Shown here one piece after another: positions 36,524 through 44,812 of a stretch of DNA of 61,425 nt (within the stretch, counting starts at the first letter, position 1; each line of letters begins with the position of its first letter). Location: contig JAPOQZ010000029.1 of NCBI GenBank assembly GCA_026710435.1, positions 1 to 61,425 on the forward strand, read 5' to 3'. The notes below the pieces were generated by a model. It made no database searches, was not told the origin of the DNA, and saw nothing but the letters and a program-made list of their open reading frames with translations. Origin of the DNA: a bacterium (GTDB lineage: Bacteria > Actinomycetota > Acidimicrobiia > Spongiisociales > Spongiisociaceae). A program made the position numbers and the translations under genes.

Positions 36524-37175
36524 TTACCGCCTCTTGTCAGCATCGAACGGGCCATTCACGATCATGGCGCCTTCGAAGGATTCCTTGATCCCATTTCCGG
36601 CGATGACGTTTCCGATCCGCGTCGGGTCTAGATCCATTCTGTAGTGCTGGTTCAATTCCTCGAAGAACCGACCCGCAGGCCCGGTGTCGAGTAGTAGAGC
36701 TCCGATTACTTCGTGAGGCGAACCGTTGGGATACAAGGCTTCCTGTTCCGCGGCGTAGGTCAGGTCGGCGAAGAGCCCTCGTTTTGCAGAGTATGCCTCC
36801 TCGCTCAGATGAGAGAACGGCCCGTGACCGATGTCGTGTAGGAGGGCCGCCGCGCTCAGGTCGTCGTGCAAAGGGTCGCCCCTTGCGCGGCCGAGTACCT
36901 GAGAGACGAGTTCCTTGGTACCGCTGCATACAACCCAAGGAGTGATCGAAGCGTGTGTGCAGCGCGGTGGGGAAGGTCAGGTAGGCCAATGACGTCTGGT
37001 GGATGTTCCGCAGACGCTGGAGCAAGGGGAGGTCCATGATTGCGACCTCCCAGCCTTCGAAGGTCCTGGTACCCCAAACCGAGTCATGAACTATCTTCTG
37101 CTCGGGCCACGGACCATCCCGCCGGAACAGAACCTCACCGAGTTCGGAGAGCTTGCGCGTCCAAATTGGCGTCAC
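36524..37175 (-). pseudogene. HD superfamily phosphohydrolase, frameshifted and 3'-truncated
   Basis: The first frame (GTG at 37175) has MDLPLLQRLRNIHQTSLAYL then FPTALHTRFDHSLGCM, the start of a COG1078-type HD hydrolase with the first His. After a frame change near 36920 it continues as AAALLHDIGHGPFSHLSEEA, the HD metal motif. It ends abruptly after GPFDADK, where family members continue (DADKLDYL...), beside repeat family U. So the gene has a frameshift and has lost its C-terminal part. Intact relatives hydrolyse (d)NTPs. Its start overlaps the stop of the gene at 37175 (tagtg). Confidence 0.75.
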
Positions 37176-37597
37176 TAGTTGGTTACGAGTAAACGCTCAA
37201 GTTTCGACGATCGATGAATGGCGAGAAGTGCTCCATTGAGTACTTCTGCTGCCTTTTTGATCGTATCAACAGATACTGCTGCCTCGTCGAATCGCCTGCT
37301 TAGAAACCTGTTGTAGTAGTCCAGCAGCGTACTCTTGTTCAGATCGTATGTGACCAAGTCCTTGTTGTATCTGCTGTAGAACCCTGACGCAGCGAGGCTG
37401 TCGAGGGCGGCTTCGATAGTGGGCGACGATACGTATGCGCCGACCTTCCCAAGAGAGACCTGGCCAAGAAGCTCTGGAAACTCGCTCGCTACCTCACGAA
37501 ACCCTGCTTGTAGTTCCGTTGAGGTGGACTTGAACCGGTCCTCGGGAAAATGGGCCAATAGTGCTGCCACCACGTCCGCTGTCAGAAACTCGGGCAC
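37175..37597 (-). CDS. Hypothetical 140-aa protein upstream of HD hydrolase relic
   Basis: Soluble, mostly helical by appearance: VSSPTIEAALDSLAASGFYS, YNKDLVTYDLNKSTLLDYY, KAAEVLNGALLAIHRSSKLE. The stop overlaps the start of the HD relic, so the two were once coupled. No family recognised. With the HD partner broken, its present role is doubtful. Confidence 0.6.
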   Translation of the reverse strand: MPEFLTADVVAALLAHFPEDRFKSTSTELQAGFREVASEFPELLGQVSLGKVGAYVSSPTIEAALDSLAASGFYSRYNKDLVTYDLNKSTLLDYYNRFLSRRFDEAAVSVDTIKKAAEVLNGALLAIHRSSKLERLLVTN

Positions 37598-37773
37598 ATC
37601 CGACTCCCTCCGTTGTTTTCGTTAGGCAACGGGCACATCCCGCCCGATCCCGTTCCGTCTAGCGTCATCCTAAGCACTTTTTTCGCGTTCTCCACCACTT
37701 CCGGCTCCCCACGTCTCCAATATGGAATCTAGCTGTGACAACGAGTCCTCGCCGTCTCGGATGGTCGATTCTC

Positions 37774-37880
37774 CTAGGAGCGTGCTGAACAATGACGATT
37801 GCTCGGGCCTGCCGCCCGCCAGCCCAGGAATAATGCCGGCGGTTGGCAGGCCGCTGGTGGATTGCTCAGCAGCCTCCTAG
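37774..37880 (+). repeat. MITE-like palindromic element, copy C
   Basis: ctaggagcgtgctgaacaat at the left; attgctcagcagcctcctag at the right. The termini are inverted over about 19 bases with few mismatches. Directly followed by tgtcccgagtcggaagttcg, which looks like one end of family R. No gene was found in the rest of 37598-38249. Confidence 0.8.
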
Positions 37881-38249
37881 TGTCCCGAGTCGGAAGTTCG
37901 TTACAGCGAAGCGGGCTACACCCCCACTCCCCGAACAGCCCCGCGCACGAGAACACCGCCCGAACGTGCCTCTCCACTTGGGTTCCCGCCCCCGCCGCTA
38001 CCTCCAAGGGTCACGGAGGCGACCTTCTTTCCCCTGTCCGGGCCCGCTCCGGATAATACGAACCCTGCCACGGTTCTGCTCGACGTCGGAAACGAACCGC
38101 CGGTGCATGCGACTTCTACCATTGTGCAGCGAGCCTGTGACAGATACAACCCGGCCCTGCGCGAAGGCGTGGGATGGGGGGTTAAGTCCTTGCGGCCGCC
38201 GCAACATCCGGGTTCGGAACACTTCGGGAGTGGATGGGTTGTCCGGGCA

Positions 38250-38330
38250 CTGGGATGATCGGCAACCGACGGCTGTACCGGGACCTGGCCGCCCGTCACC
38301 TTGGGCGTAGCAGCCTGAGCCGGCTCATCA
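38250..38330 (+). repeat. Dispersed repeat family U, half copy
   Basis: gggatgatcggcaaccgacg, then ggccgcccgtcaccttgggc and gtagcagcctgagccgg; the second half seen at 36391 and 40186 is missing. Confidence 0.65.
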
Positions 38331-38389
38331 CCCTTCCCCGACATCAGCCGGTAGGGATCAGCGCTTCTCTGGTGCGTCCCGCCACTAGC

Positions 38390-38572
38390 CCCGATTCTTC
38401 ATGCGGGGGTTTGCACTGGGGCGATCGCGGTGTGGGACATGAGCTTATGAGCAGGGACTACGGCCGTCTCGATAGTCCCGTCTCGTCCCAGTGCGACCTT
38501 CACCCGTCGGGTGGAGCCCGGCCCAGTCGCCGTGGTGTGGTCGATGTGGCATGTTGCTGTGGCTGTGTCTGA
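38390..38572 (-). repeat. Dispersed repeat family S, reversed copy
   Basis: ctagccccgattcttcatgc ... gggactacggccgtctcgat ... cttcacccgtcgggtggag is the reverse complement of the copy at 6530-6704. Confidence 0.7.
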
Positions 38573-38630
38573 GAATATTAGAATTGGGCGATGATGCGCC
38601 GTTGGTGCACAGCGGGAGGGAGAGGGCCGG

Positions 38631-38923
38631 ATGCGTATCACCCGCGAAGAAGCCCGGACACAGGCTCGAACGAACCACCAGGTCTTCTGTTCTGACTACC
38701 TTCCAAGTCTCCTGGGATCCCACCGCGGACAGTGGGTAGTACTTCGAGACAGCGCTGTGGTCGAACTGCTCCCCGGGCACGAGACGCCTCCGGCGTACGG
38801 ACAGCTACGAAGATCGTGCCCGGAGGATGCTCGAGGGGATCGGGACCTACGATGCTTGCCGCTTACGGGACCGGCTACGAACGGTTTCCTGGTGAACGGT
38901 TCTCGATCCAGCAAGTGGAATAG
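38631..38923 (+). pseudogene. Small DUF5678-like protein, frameshifted
   Basis: The first frame (ATG 38631) reads SDYLPSLLGSHRGQWVVLRD then SAVVELLPGHE. A second frame ends AYGTGYERFPGERFSIQQVE at 38923. Joined, they resemble short proteins of the DUF5678 kind (a 'kh.GkWVa.rdg' strand followed by a terminal 'pf.Iq.V'). At least one frame change lies between, near 38790-38850. Either a relic or a gene with sequencing indels. Confidence 0.5.
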
Positions 38924-39193
38924 CAGCGGCCGATCGAGATGGGCCACCGTCCCTGCGGCTGGGGCTGTTAGGGGTGTGGCGTCGCCAAGGATCGATCGTC
39001 TAACCGGAGACCCACAGGATCAACCAAGGCGCACGATGTTTGTCGGCGTGAGGGATACCGCGTGGATCCTCGGGGACTAGCATTGACGGCCCCTGCTGCG
39101 AAGTTCGCTACGGCAAGGCTCGAATGCACCTCCCTGATCAAGAGAAACGATATAGTGCCCGTAAATTACATGGATGAAAGACAGGAGGTCGTT

Positions 39194-39778
39194 GTGCCGT
39201 CGCTCCTCCGACGGAAGCTGCTAAGAATCCTGCGCGACAAGGCGCTGGGTACTCATGAAACGCCGATTCGACTGTCGTCGGGGGCGCTGTCCACTGACTT
39301 CGTCGACGGAAAGAAGGGCCTTTGCCGCTGGAAGGACCTTTACACGGCGGCCGAAGCGATCATGGAAGCAGTGGAGGACGCCGGTATCGATTTCGACGCT
39401 GTAGGTGGCCCGACAATGGGCGCTGACGCCCTAGCCGTCGGGATCGCAGCAGCTTCAGATTCTCGATGGTTCTTCATCCGCAAGCAGCCGAAGGAACATG
39501 GAACCGGACGGCGGATAGAAGGGGCGCGCATCGGTTCGGGGGACAGAGTGCTCCTAGTCGACGATGTGGTCACAACCGGAGGATCCATTCTCGAGGCTGT
39601 CGATGTGGTCCGTGAGACTGGCGCCACGATCGCAGGCGCGGTCACGCTCGTGGATCGCAGCGAGTTGGCGGGTCCGGAAATGACAGCCTCGGGCGTTAGA
39701 TACCTACCCATGGCCACGTACGAGGATCTCGATATCAAGCCGGTAGGCCGTGGAATCGTTACTGCAGCAGCTAGCTGA
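39194..39778 (+). CDS. Orotate phosphoribosyltransferase-like (PRTase fold) protein
   Basis: 194 residues from a GTG 6 bases after aggagg. The PRPP-binding loop is VLLVDDVVTTGGSILEAVDV and the upstream PRTase loop is GGPTMGADALAVGIA. The N-terminal sequence LSSGALSTDFVDGKKGL matches orotate phosphoribosyltransferases, which use PRPP to make OMP. No other pyrimidine gene is nearby, so it could also be a salvage or accessory PRTase. It overlaps the next gene by 29 bp. The open frame upstream to 39062 lacks a ribosome site. Confidence 0.83.
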   Translation: MPSLLRRKLLRILRDKALGTHETPIRLSSGALSTDFVDGKKGLCRWKDLYTAAEAIMEAVEDAGIDFDAVGGPTMGADALAVGIAAASDSRWFFIRKQPKEHGTGRRIEGARIGSGDRVLLVDDVVTTGGSILEAVDVVRETGATIAGAVTLVDRSELAGPEMTASGVRYLPMATYEDLDIKPVGRGIVTAAAS

Positions 39779-40070
39779 CGAAGGATTCGAAGCTCTCCCT
39801 CCCGCCAAGTTGGGCCAAATCAGCATCTGGTGCCGCGACTACTGCTGGGCATCGGGCGACGCCGCCTACTGCGTCTTGGCTGATCTGTTCTGCAAGCTTG
39901 ATGATGCCTGGCGAACGGGTCCGATCCGGGTGGATACGGAAACCCTTGTAAGTATCGCGTTGCAGCGGGAGCTGCCGGCAGTCCTAACTAGTAACAGGGA
40001 AATGGCACTGGCAACCGCCCGGACCCTTCGAGAAGAGGTACTGCAGATCCTCACCTCACAACGTCGATAG
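39750..40070 (+). CDS. Hypothetical 106-aa protein after the PRTase gene
   Basis: GTG start inside the PRTase gene end. It reads FEALPPAKLGQISIWCRDYC then WASGDAAYCVLADLFCKLDD and has several Cys. The overlap suggests translational coupling with the PRTase. No recognised domain. Confidence 0.5.
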   Translation: MESLLQQLADEGFEALPPAKLGQISIWCRDYCWASGDAAYCVLADLFCKLDDAWRTGPIRVDTETLVSIALQRELPAVLTSNREMALATARTLREEVLQILTSQRR

Positions 40071-40185
40071 TGTCCCACCCACCCCAAGCCTGCAAACAGC
40101 CACCGAAAGGGGACTTTGCAACCATACCCACCAGCACATCTGATGTGGGAAATCTGGATGATCGACCATAGGGACTCTCGGTGAT

Positions 40186-40308
40186 CGCCATCACGGCAAC
40201 CGGCGGCTGTACCGGGACCCGACCGCCCGTCACTTGGTGCGTAGCAGCCTGAGCCGGCGCCGGCCTGACTCAGTTAGTTGGTCCTACGTATCGGAAGGCC
40301 CACGGCTT
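40186..40308 (+). repeat. Dispersed repeat family U, copy 2
   Basis: ggcaaccggcggctgtaccg, then gttggtcctacgtatcggaa and ggcccacggctt, as at 36391-36513. It lies just beyond the decayed 3' side of the dGTPase relic, as copy 1 lies beside the HD relic. Confidence 0.7.
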
Positions 40309-40479
40309 GTGAGTTTCCGCTCTTCCGGGGACATTTTCTCGATGCCTTGAGAGTGGCCCGAGTGCTTGGTGAGGTAGTTCACCTCTGCGTTGAGGATGTT
40401 GACGAGGGCCACGGATTTTTTGTTGAGTCTCGTAGCCGCTCGCGGCGCCCTCTGTCCTTGGCCGAAGAGACGGAAGCCA

Positions 40480-40723
40480 CGTTCCACTGCGATCCCTCCG
40501 CGATCAGCAACCGCTCGACGAGCCGACGGTCCACCTATGCGACCTTCAAGGAATGCGTCAGGCGGTTGTGGAAGACATCCCCCTCGCCCGCCGACGCCAC
40601 TTGGGTTACACCGCTGAGGCGACGGAACTCAGCAGAATAGAGGATTCGGTCGCGATCCCGCTGAAACGATTCTCTCGGATCACCAACACTCGAGCGGCGA
40701 AGTCGGTCCTCCCGACCGCTCAC
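40480..40723 (-). pseudogene. dGTPase (deoxynucleoside triphosphohydrolase) N-terminal relic
   Basis: SFQRDRDRILYSAEFRRLSG, then HNRLTHSLKVA is the diagnostic N-terminus of dGTPases (COG0232). An in-frame TAG at 40535 follows, where relatives have Gln. The same frame continues VDRRLVERLLIAEGSQWNVA and then decays. The HD-metal part is absent. Start overlaps the stop of the upstream gene (ATGA at 40720-40723). Confidence 0.75.
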
Positions 40724-40953
40724 CGATGAGTTACACGGATGCCGTCGAGGGCGTATCGCAGTTTGCCTTCACAGACCAAGCGGCCCACCGCCACACCCAC
40801 ATCTATGTCCTCCACATCGGAGCCCTTCTCCTTCATGGATTCGAACAACTCGACTACGTCTCCGAATGGTGACCTTCCGTCCTTCTCGCGCTTCTGGAAG
40901 AACCCCAGCACCTCGTCCTTGCGGGACCGAACAGCTATGGCCTCTGCCTGCAT
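40720..40953 (-). CDS. Hypothetical 77-aa protein upstream of dGTPase relic
   Basis: Starts at ATG with gggagga upstream. It reads KDEVLGFFQKREKDGRSPFG, then DVGVAVGRLVCEGKLRYALD. The C-terminal part resembles a small winged-helix-like fold, which would suit a regulator, but this is a guess. Coupled by ATGA to the dGTPase relic. Confidence 0.55.
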   Translation of the reverse strand: MQAEAIAVRSRKDEVLGFFQKREKDGRSPFGDVVELFESMKEKGSDVEDIDVGVAVGRLVCEGKLRYALDGIRVTHR

Positions 40954-40999
40954 GACATCCTCCCTTCGATAGGAATCACCCTAATGAAATTATCATCGG

Positions 41000-41130
41000 G
41001 GTGTGACATGGGCGGCCAGGTACAACAGCTGCCCACCCAACGGCTCCCGCAACATGATCCCCGCCCCGGTCCGATCAATACCGTATACGGACCGGTGGTG
41101 TTTACGGCTACTTACCAGTATGCGACGGGA
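41000..41130 (-). repeat. Dispersed repeat family R, divergent reversed copy
   Basis: The reverse complement reads cccgtcgcatactggtaagt, then accaccggtccgtatacggt, matching the left half of family R. It is clearly more diverged than other copies. The rest of 40954-41396 has no recognised gene. Confidence 0.55.
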
Positions 41131-41402
41131 CTGCGACACGGACAACCCCCTCGCTACGAAAGCTCGGTCCCGGTGGGCGCCGTGAGCGGCCGGCGATGCC
41201 GCATCGCTGGGGCTACCGCGGTGGGGTAACACAGCGAACCAAGGAACTCGGGACTCCGGTCGTCGGCACCGTACAGAGCACGAACGGTTCAGGAAGTCGG
41301 GATGCACCGGCGGACCTGCGGCGGGTCCCGATCGGTCGGGCCCCTCCGCCGAAGCCACCCTCTCACTAGGCTCAACCCGATCCGCACTCTGGAAAGTTGC
41401 CC

Positions 41403-42244
41403 GTGTCAACACGATGCTCGCTGACACCCGCTCCGGTCAAATGGTGGTTGCTCGGGGTGGTGGCAGCCGCTTCCCTCCTCTGCGCCGCCCCTGCGCGAGC
41501 CGAGTCTCCTTGCGACTCCGAGACCGTGATCCCCGCCGACCGGGAAGCCTTACGAAACGACTGCGAAGCCCTCTGTGCCTTCTACACCGGACTTGACGAC
41601 CCCGGCATGCTCGACGCCCCGGACAACCCGGACGCGTGGGGATCCACCACTCCCTTCGCCGACTGGCAGAGGGTATCGGTGAGGCGAGACGGGGTAGTGG
41701 CCGTGACTCCGGAAGGCGCCGGCCTCTCCGGTCCGCTCCTCGCCGGCTCTCACGGAGTTGACCAATCTCGACACTCAGCCTCGAGAGAAAACCAGCTGAC
41801 CGGGCCCGTACCCTCCGGTTCGGTCGGCTCACGAAGTTGACCTTCCTGAACCTCCACAGCAATCTGCTGAGCGGTGAGATCCCCGCCGGCCTGGGCCAAC
41901 TGGCCAACCTCACATCGCTCGTCCTTCACACCAACTGGCTGACCGGTCCCCTACCTCCCGAACTCGGTCGGCTCTCGAAGTTGACCTTCCTGGAACTCGG
42001 GGGAAACAGGTTCACGGGCATGCTCCCGCCCGAGATGGGGAACCTGGCCTCCCTCACCTATCTCGTGATCCACAACTCCGAGATGACCGGACCGATCCCG
42101 CCGGAATTCGGGGGTCTCGCCGAGTTACGGCAACTACACATGCCCTCCAACGAGCTGACGGGACGCATCCCGCCTGAGTTGGGGGACCTGGCAAGGAGGC
42201 GCCGGCTAGACACACCAACACACACGGAGTGGGGAAGTCGATGA
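41403..42244 (+). pseudogene. Secreted LRR protein with frameshifts
   Basis: The first frame has a signal peptide (KWWLLGVVAAASLLCAAPAR) and a Cys-rich N-cap with DCEALCAFYTGLDDPGM. LRR sequence then jumps between frames near 41740-41840: LTELTNLDT appears in one frame, ENQLTGPVPS in another. A clean run follows in the frame from 41837 (LGQLANLTSLVLHTNWLTGP and LGGNRFTGMLPPEMGNLASL). It ends in non-LRR sequence DLARRRRLDTPTH. At least two frame changes, so the gene is broken. Same plant-type LRR as the SLH protein at 14048 but without SLH. Confidence 0.7.
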
Positions 42245-42340
42245 TCGACTTCGGGGAATTCCACTGATCGCCAACAGAGGCACGGCGGGGCAGTTTTCGC
42301 GTTTTCGGGGGTTACCAGGTCACCAACAACAACGGCTTGG

Positions 42341-42465
42341 TGACCAAACGGATGTTGACGATGCCTGATCGAACTGCCGTGGCAATGTGCGTAGTCCCGG
42401 GAGTCGCCTTGGTAGGTTCAGCGGCCAAGAACTCCTATACCCGTGGATGCTCCACGGGCCAGAGC
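42341..42465 (+). repeat. Dispersed repeat family V, copy 1
   Basis: aacggatgttgacgatgcct ... gaactgccgt ... tggtaggttcagcggccaag ... acccgtggatgctcc. Matched at 47255-47375 in the same orientation and order. Confidence 0.65.
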
Positions 42466-42466
42466 C

Positions 42467-42573
42467 CTAGGAGGGTACTGAACAATGACGATTGCTCGGG
42501 CCTGCCGCCCGCCGGCCCAGGAATTATGCCGGCGGTTGGCAGGCCGCTGGTGGATTGCTCAGCACCCTCCTAG
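42467..42573 (+). repeat. MITE-like palindromic element, copy D
   Basis: ctaggagggtactgaacaat ... attgctcagcaccctcctag. Inverted termini as in the other copies. Its right edge supplies the stop codon of the DUF2335 relic on the other strand. Confidence 0.82.
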
Positions 42574-42999
42574 CCCGATGGAGGTCGACGTTGGAACCGT
42601 CGAGCAGTAGTGATCGCAGCTACCGCCAAGCCTGCTGCCAGCGGCAGCGCTCCAACAGCCAGAGTGTTGCTTCCCATGCGTGGCCCCCAGATCGAACCGG
42701 CTATACCGAATGCGATTAGCCCGAAAGCAAGTATCAACTCCAATACCTGAACGAGTTGCTGCCGCTCAGCCATCCTGAGGATGCGTTCAGACGTGCCGGG
42801 CTGAGCTTGCTCGTACGCCGCGAAGTCGTCCGGCGGGGGTAAGGGGACCAGACCACGACGATGATGTGGAGACTATACGCTGGAGGAATCTCTCTACTTC
42901 CCGAAGTTCGACTGGTGCGTCCGTCGGAGCCGCCAGCGGCGAGGCCGCGTCTGGATCGGGCGATGCATCGGCGTCTTAGTGCGGTAGGTTCTCACTCAT
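42570..42999 (-). pseudogene. DUF2335 family membrane protein with stop and frameshift
   Basis: The ATG at 42999 overlaps the stop of the upstream gene (ATGAGTGA). Codon 8 is TAA (42976-42978). The frame then continues DADASPDPDAASPLAAPTDA, PVELREVERFLQRIV and SWSGPL. A shift near 42835 leads to PPPDDFAAYEQAQPGTSERI, the DUF2335 signature, and on to MAERQQLVQVLELILAFGLI with two membrane segments. The last residues and stop come from the MITE edge. The 67-residue frame 42570-42773 may still be made alone. Either a relic or a gene with errors at two places. Confidence 0.7.
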
Positions 43000-43372
43000 G
43001 AGCGCCGTCGGCCGGTCTCGTCTCCAAGTCGTCCATGGCTCTCTGAAGATAGAGGCCCACCTGTTCCCAGCTGCACCGGATATCGTGTGCCTGCTCCGAA
43101 AATGCTTCTATCATGTGTTCGTAGGGAGAGGGTGGCCGCGTAGCTGCCCAACGTCTCAGTGCTTGACCCATAAGGCCGAGTTCGCGCCGATGTGGCGCCA
43201 GCATTACGACCACTCTCGAGATCTGCTCATGGAGATGCTGCAACTGGTCCTCCGACAAGGTTCGCAGTGCGGACTCCATGGTGGACACGTCGGCAGGCGC
43301 CGGCGTCCCGGTCGCAACAGTGGTAGACGCCACGTCCTTCTCCTTCAAGCGCTTGACGAGATCCGATGACAT
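42992..43372 (-). CDS. Hypothetical 126-aa protein, operon with DUF2335 relic
   Basis: Start at the ATG at 43372 with ggagtttg upstream; the longer frame to 43474 crosses the operator-like repeat. Helical sequence: MESALRTLSEDQLQHLHEQI, then PPSPYEHMIEAFSEQAHDIR. No recognised domain. Its stop overlaps the start of the DUF2335 relic. DUF2335 genes often sit beside small unknown genes in accessory regions. Confidence 0.6.
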   Translation of the reverse strand: MSSDLVKRLKEKDVASTTVATGTPAPADVSTMESALRTLSEDQLQHLHEQISRVVVMLAPHRRELGLMGQALRRWAATRPPSPYEHMIEAFSEQAHDIRCSWEQVGLYLQRAMDDLETRPADGAHE

Positions 43373-43393
43373 CAAACTCCGTACGTAGACTGT

Positions 43394-43410
43394 AACACCG
43401 CACGGGTGTT
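43394..43410. promoter_or_regulatory. Inverted repeat aacacc-gcacg-ggtgtt, operator candidate
   Basis: Perfect 6-bp arms around 5 bases, 22 bp upstream of the hypothetical gene start at 43372. Placement suits a repressor site. Weak evidence because of short arms. Confidence 0.45.
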
Positions 43411-43538
43411 GTTGAGATACTGCGATTTGACCAAGAGACCCGATGGCAGTGCTGTCCAGACAAGGGAAGGGCACCGTGGAGCTCCGTCACGAACCTACGG
43501 CACAGAATGCCGACGCCGGCGCGCACGGATCTGCCTCG

Positions 43539-43632
43539 GGGGTTCGGGGAACCTCGAGATTCCCCGTACCAATGGGTAACGTGATTGGTTCGGCGGCGTT
43601 ATAGCGAAGAGCGGTTCACGTCGTCGGGAACC
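43539..43632 (-). pseudogene. 3'-end relic of an SLH surface gene plus its terminator
   Basis: On the minus strand, cccgacgacgtgaaccgctc then ataacgccgcc matches the end of the SLH gene at 49659 (PDDVNRFTL then stop; here PDDVNRSSL and stop). It is followed by a hairpin cggggaatctcgaggttccccg like the one at 49609-49631. Only about the last ten codons and the downstream hairpin remain. It shows an eighth SLH copy once lay here, or that an SLH 3' end was copied in. Confidence 0.65.
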
Positions 43633-43677
43633 ATGAGCCCGTGTCGGCCAGTGACGGGCTCCCAACCAGCAGACAAA

Positions 43678-43735
43678 CGCTCGGGCTCCGGGGAATCCCG
43701 GGGCCCGAGGTCAGTCAGGGGATGGCCTTGGCTCA
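43678..43735. repeat. Hairpin repeat family W, copy 1
   Basis: acaaacgctcgggctccggg ... cccggggcccgaggtcagtc then aggggatggccttggct. The stem is about 13 bp with one G-U pair and loop gaat. Confidence 0.6.
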
Positions 43736-43972
43736 TCAGGACACGATCGGATCGGTAGTACTGGAAGGCCAGACCCGATCATCTCGACCGCTCACTTCCC
43801 GACAAGGTGGATGCCGTCGGAGGCATACCAGCGTTCGCCTTCACCACCACCACATCAAGGTCTTCAAGACAGCAACACATCGAACGCCAATGGAGCGATC
43901 TCTTCTCCGCTGAGCGTGATCGTGGTCAGTGGCCTCGTCTTAGTCGTCGTCGGTGGGGGTGTGCTGACGGCC

Positions 43973-44079
43973 CTAGGAGGGTGCTGAGCAATCCACCAGC
44001 GGCCTGCCAACCGCCGGCAGAATGCCTGGGCTGGCGGGCGGCAGGCCCGAGCAATCGTCACTTTTCAGCACCCTCCTAG
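43973..44079 (-). repeat. MITE-like palindromic element, copy E
   Basis: ctaggagggtgctgagcaat ... ttcagcaccctcctag. Reversed orientation compared with copies B, C and D, like copy A. Confidence 0.82.
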
Positions 44080-44169
44080 TGGGTGGTTGCGGCTCTCCGT
44101 GTTGTCGACGGTTGGGCTGCCTGCCCACTGTTGAAACAGGCGAACCACGCAGCAACGCTTGATGGCAGA

Positions 44170-44237
44170 TCAACAAACGCTCGGGCCCCGGGGGGTGGCT
44201 CCCGGGGCCCGAGGTCCGTCAGGGGATGGTCTTGGCT
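44170..44237. repeat. Hairpin repeat family W, copy 2
   Basis: acaaacgctcgggccccggg ... cccggggcccgaggtccgtc then aggggatggtcttggct. A perfect 13-bp stem at 44180-44213. Same flanks as copy 1 at 43678; the two bracket the MITE-like copy E. Confidence 0.65.
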
Positions 44238-44812
44238 ACGGAGTTATACCTCAAGTCAGGGCAAAGAGCCTCCGTATGGCCAGAGTCCCGGCCTTCCACG
44301 AGATTGGACTCGCCCCGCAGTGTGGACAGTCTTAGTTAGGCACCAATCTACCAACTGGGGGCTGTCGGATTGTTGCTTTCGTAGACGGGGGCGACTGCGG
44401 GGCGGGACTGCTTGCGGGTGGCGAAGCCGCTCCGGTCCAAGAGTACGGTCGCGAGGGTGGCGAGTGATGACGTTGCCAAGACACTGCTGTCCGTAGGCTG
44501 CTTCGACCAAGAGATCGCTGAGAGTTGGATAGGTGCACTCGGACTATCAGCCGGGAGCGGGCGGGGTGTTCGGGCACGTATCGGGCTTTGGAGGGTGCAG
44601 GCCGATGGTGACCGCGAGCGGAACGGCCCCTGGTGCCGAGAGCTGGTCGCGGCGTTGACGATGTAACCCTATCGACCGCCCAACAAGTGGGGCACACCCG
44701 GTATGAGTAAGTTTCGCTGATCGTTGAAGACACGCTCATCAGGAGAGCTCCCCCATCAGGGTCTTGGAGAGTGCCGGTCGATTCTGGTCTTCGGATCCGG
44801 TGGCTGGGCCCG
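44238..44812. other. Gene-poor stretch before SLH paralogue 4
   Basis: An open frame at 44412-44666 (SDDVAKTLLSVGCFDQEIAE) looks weakly protein-like but has no ribosome site or recognised family. No other feature seen. Confidence 0.35.

Noticed and set aside
40535..40537. In-frame TAG in the dGTPase frame as pyrrolysine or readthrough
   Set aside because: The gene lacks the HD metal region and decays soon after, so it is a pseudogene.
4103..44079. Short repeats as a CRISPR array
   Set aside because: The copies are about 105 bp, scattered over 40 kb in both orientations, with no regular spacers or cas genes.
44412..44666. 84-codon frame with SDDVAKTLLSVGCFDQEIAE
   Set aside because: Weakly protein-like but no ribosome site, family or coupled neighbour.
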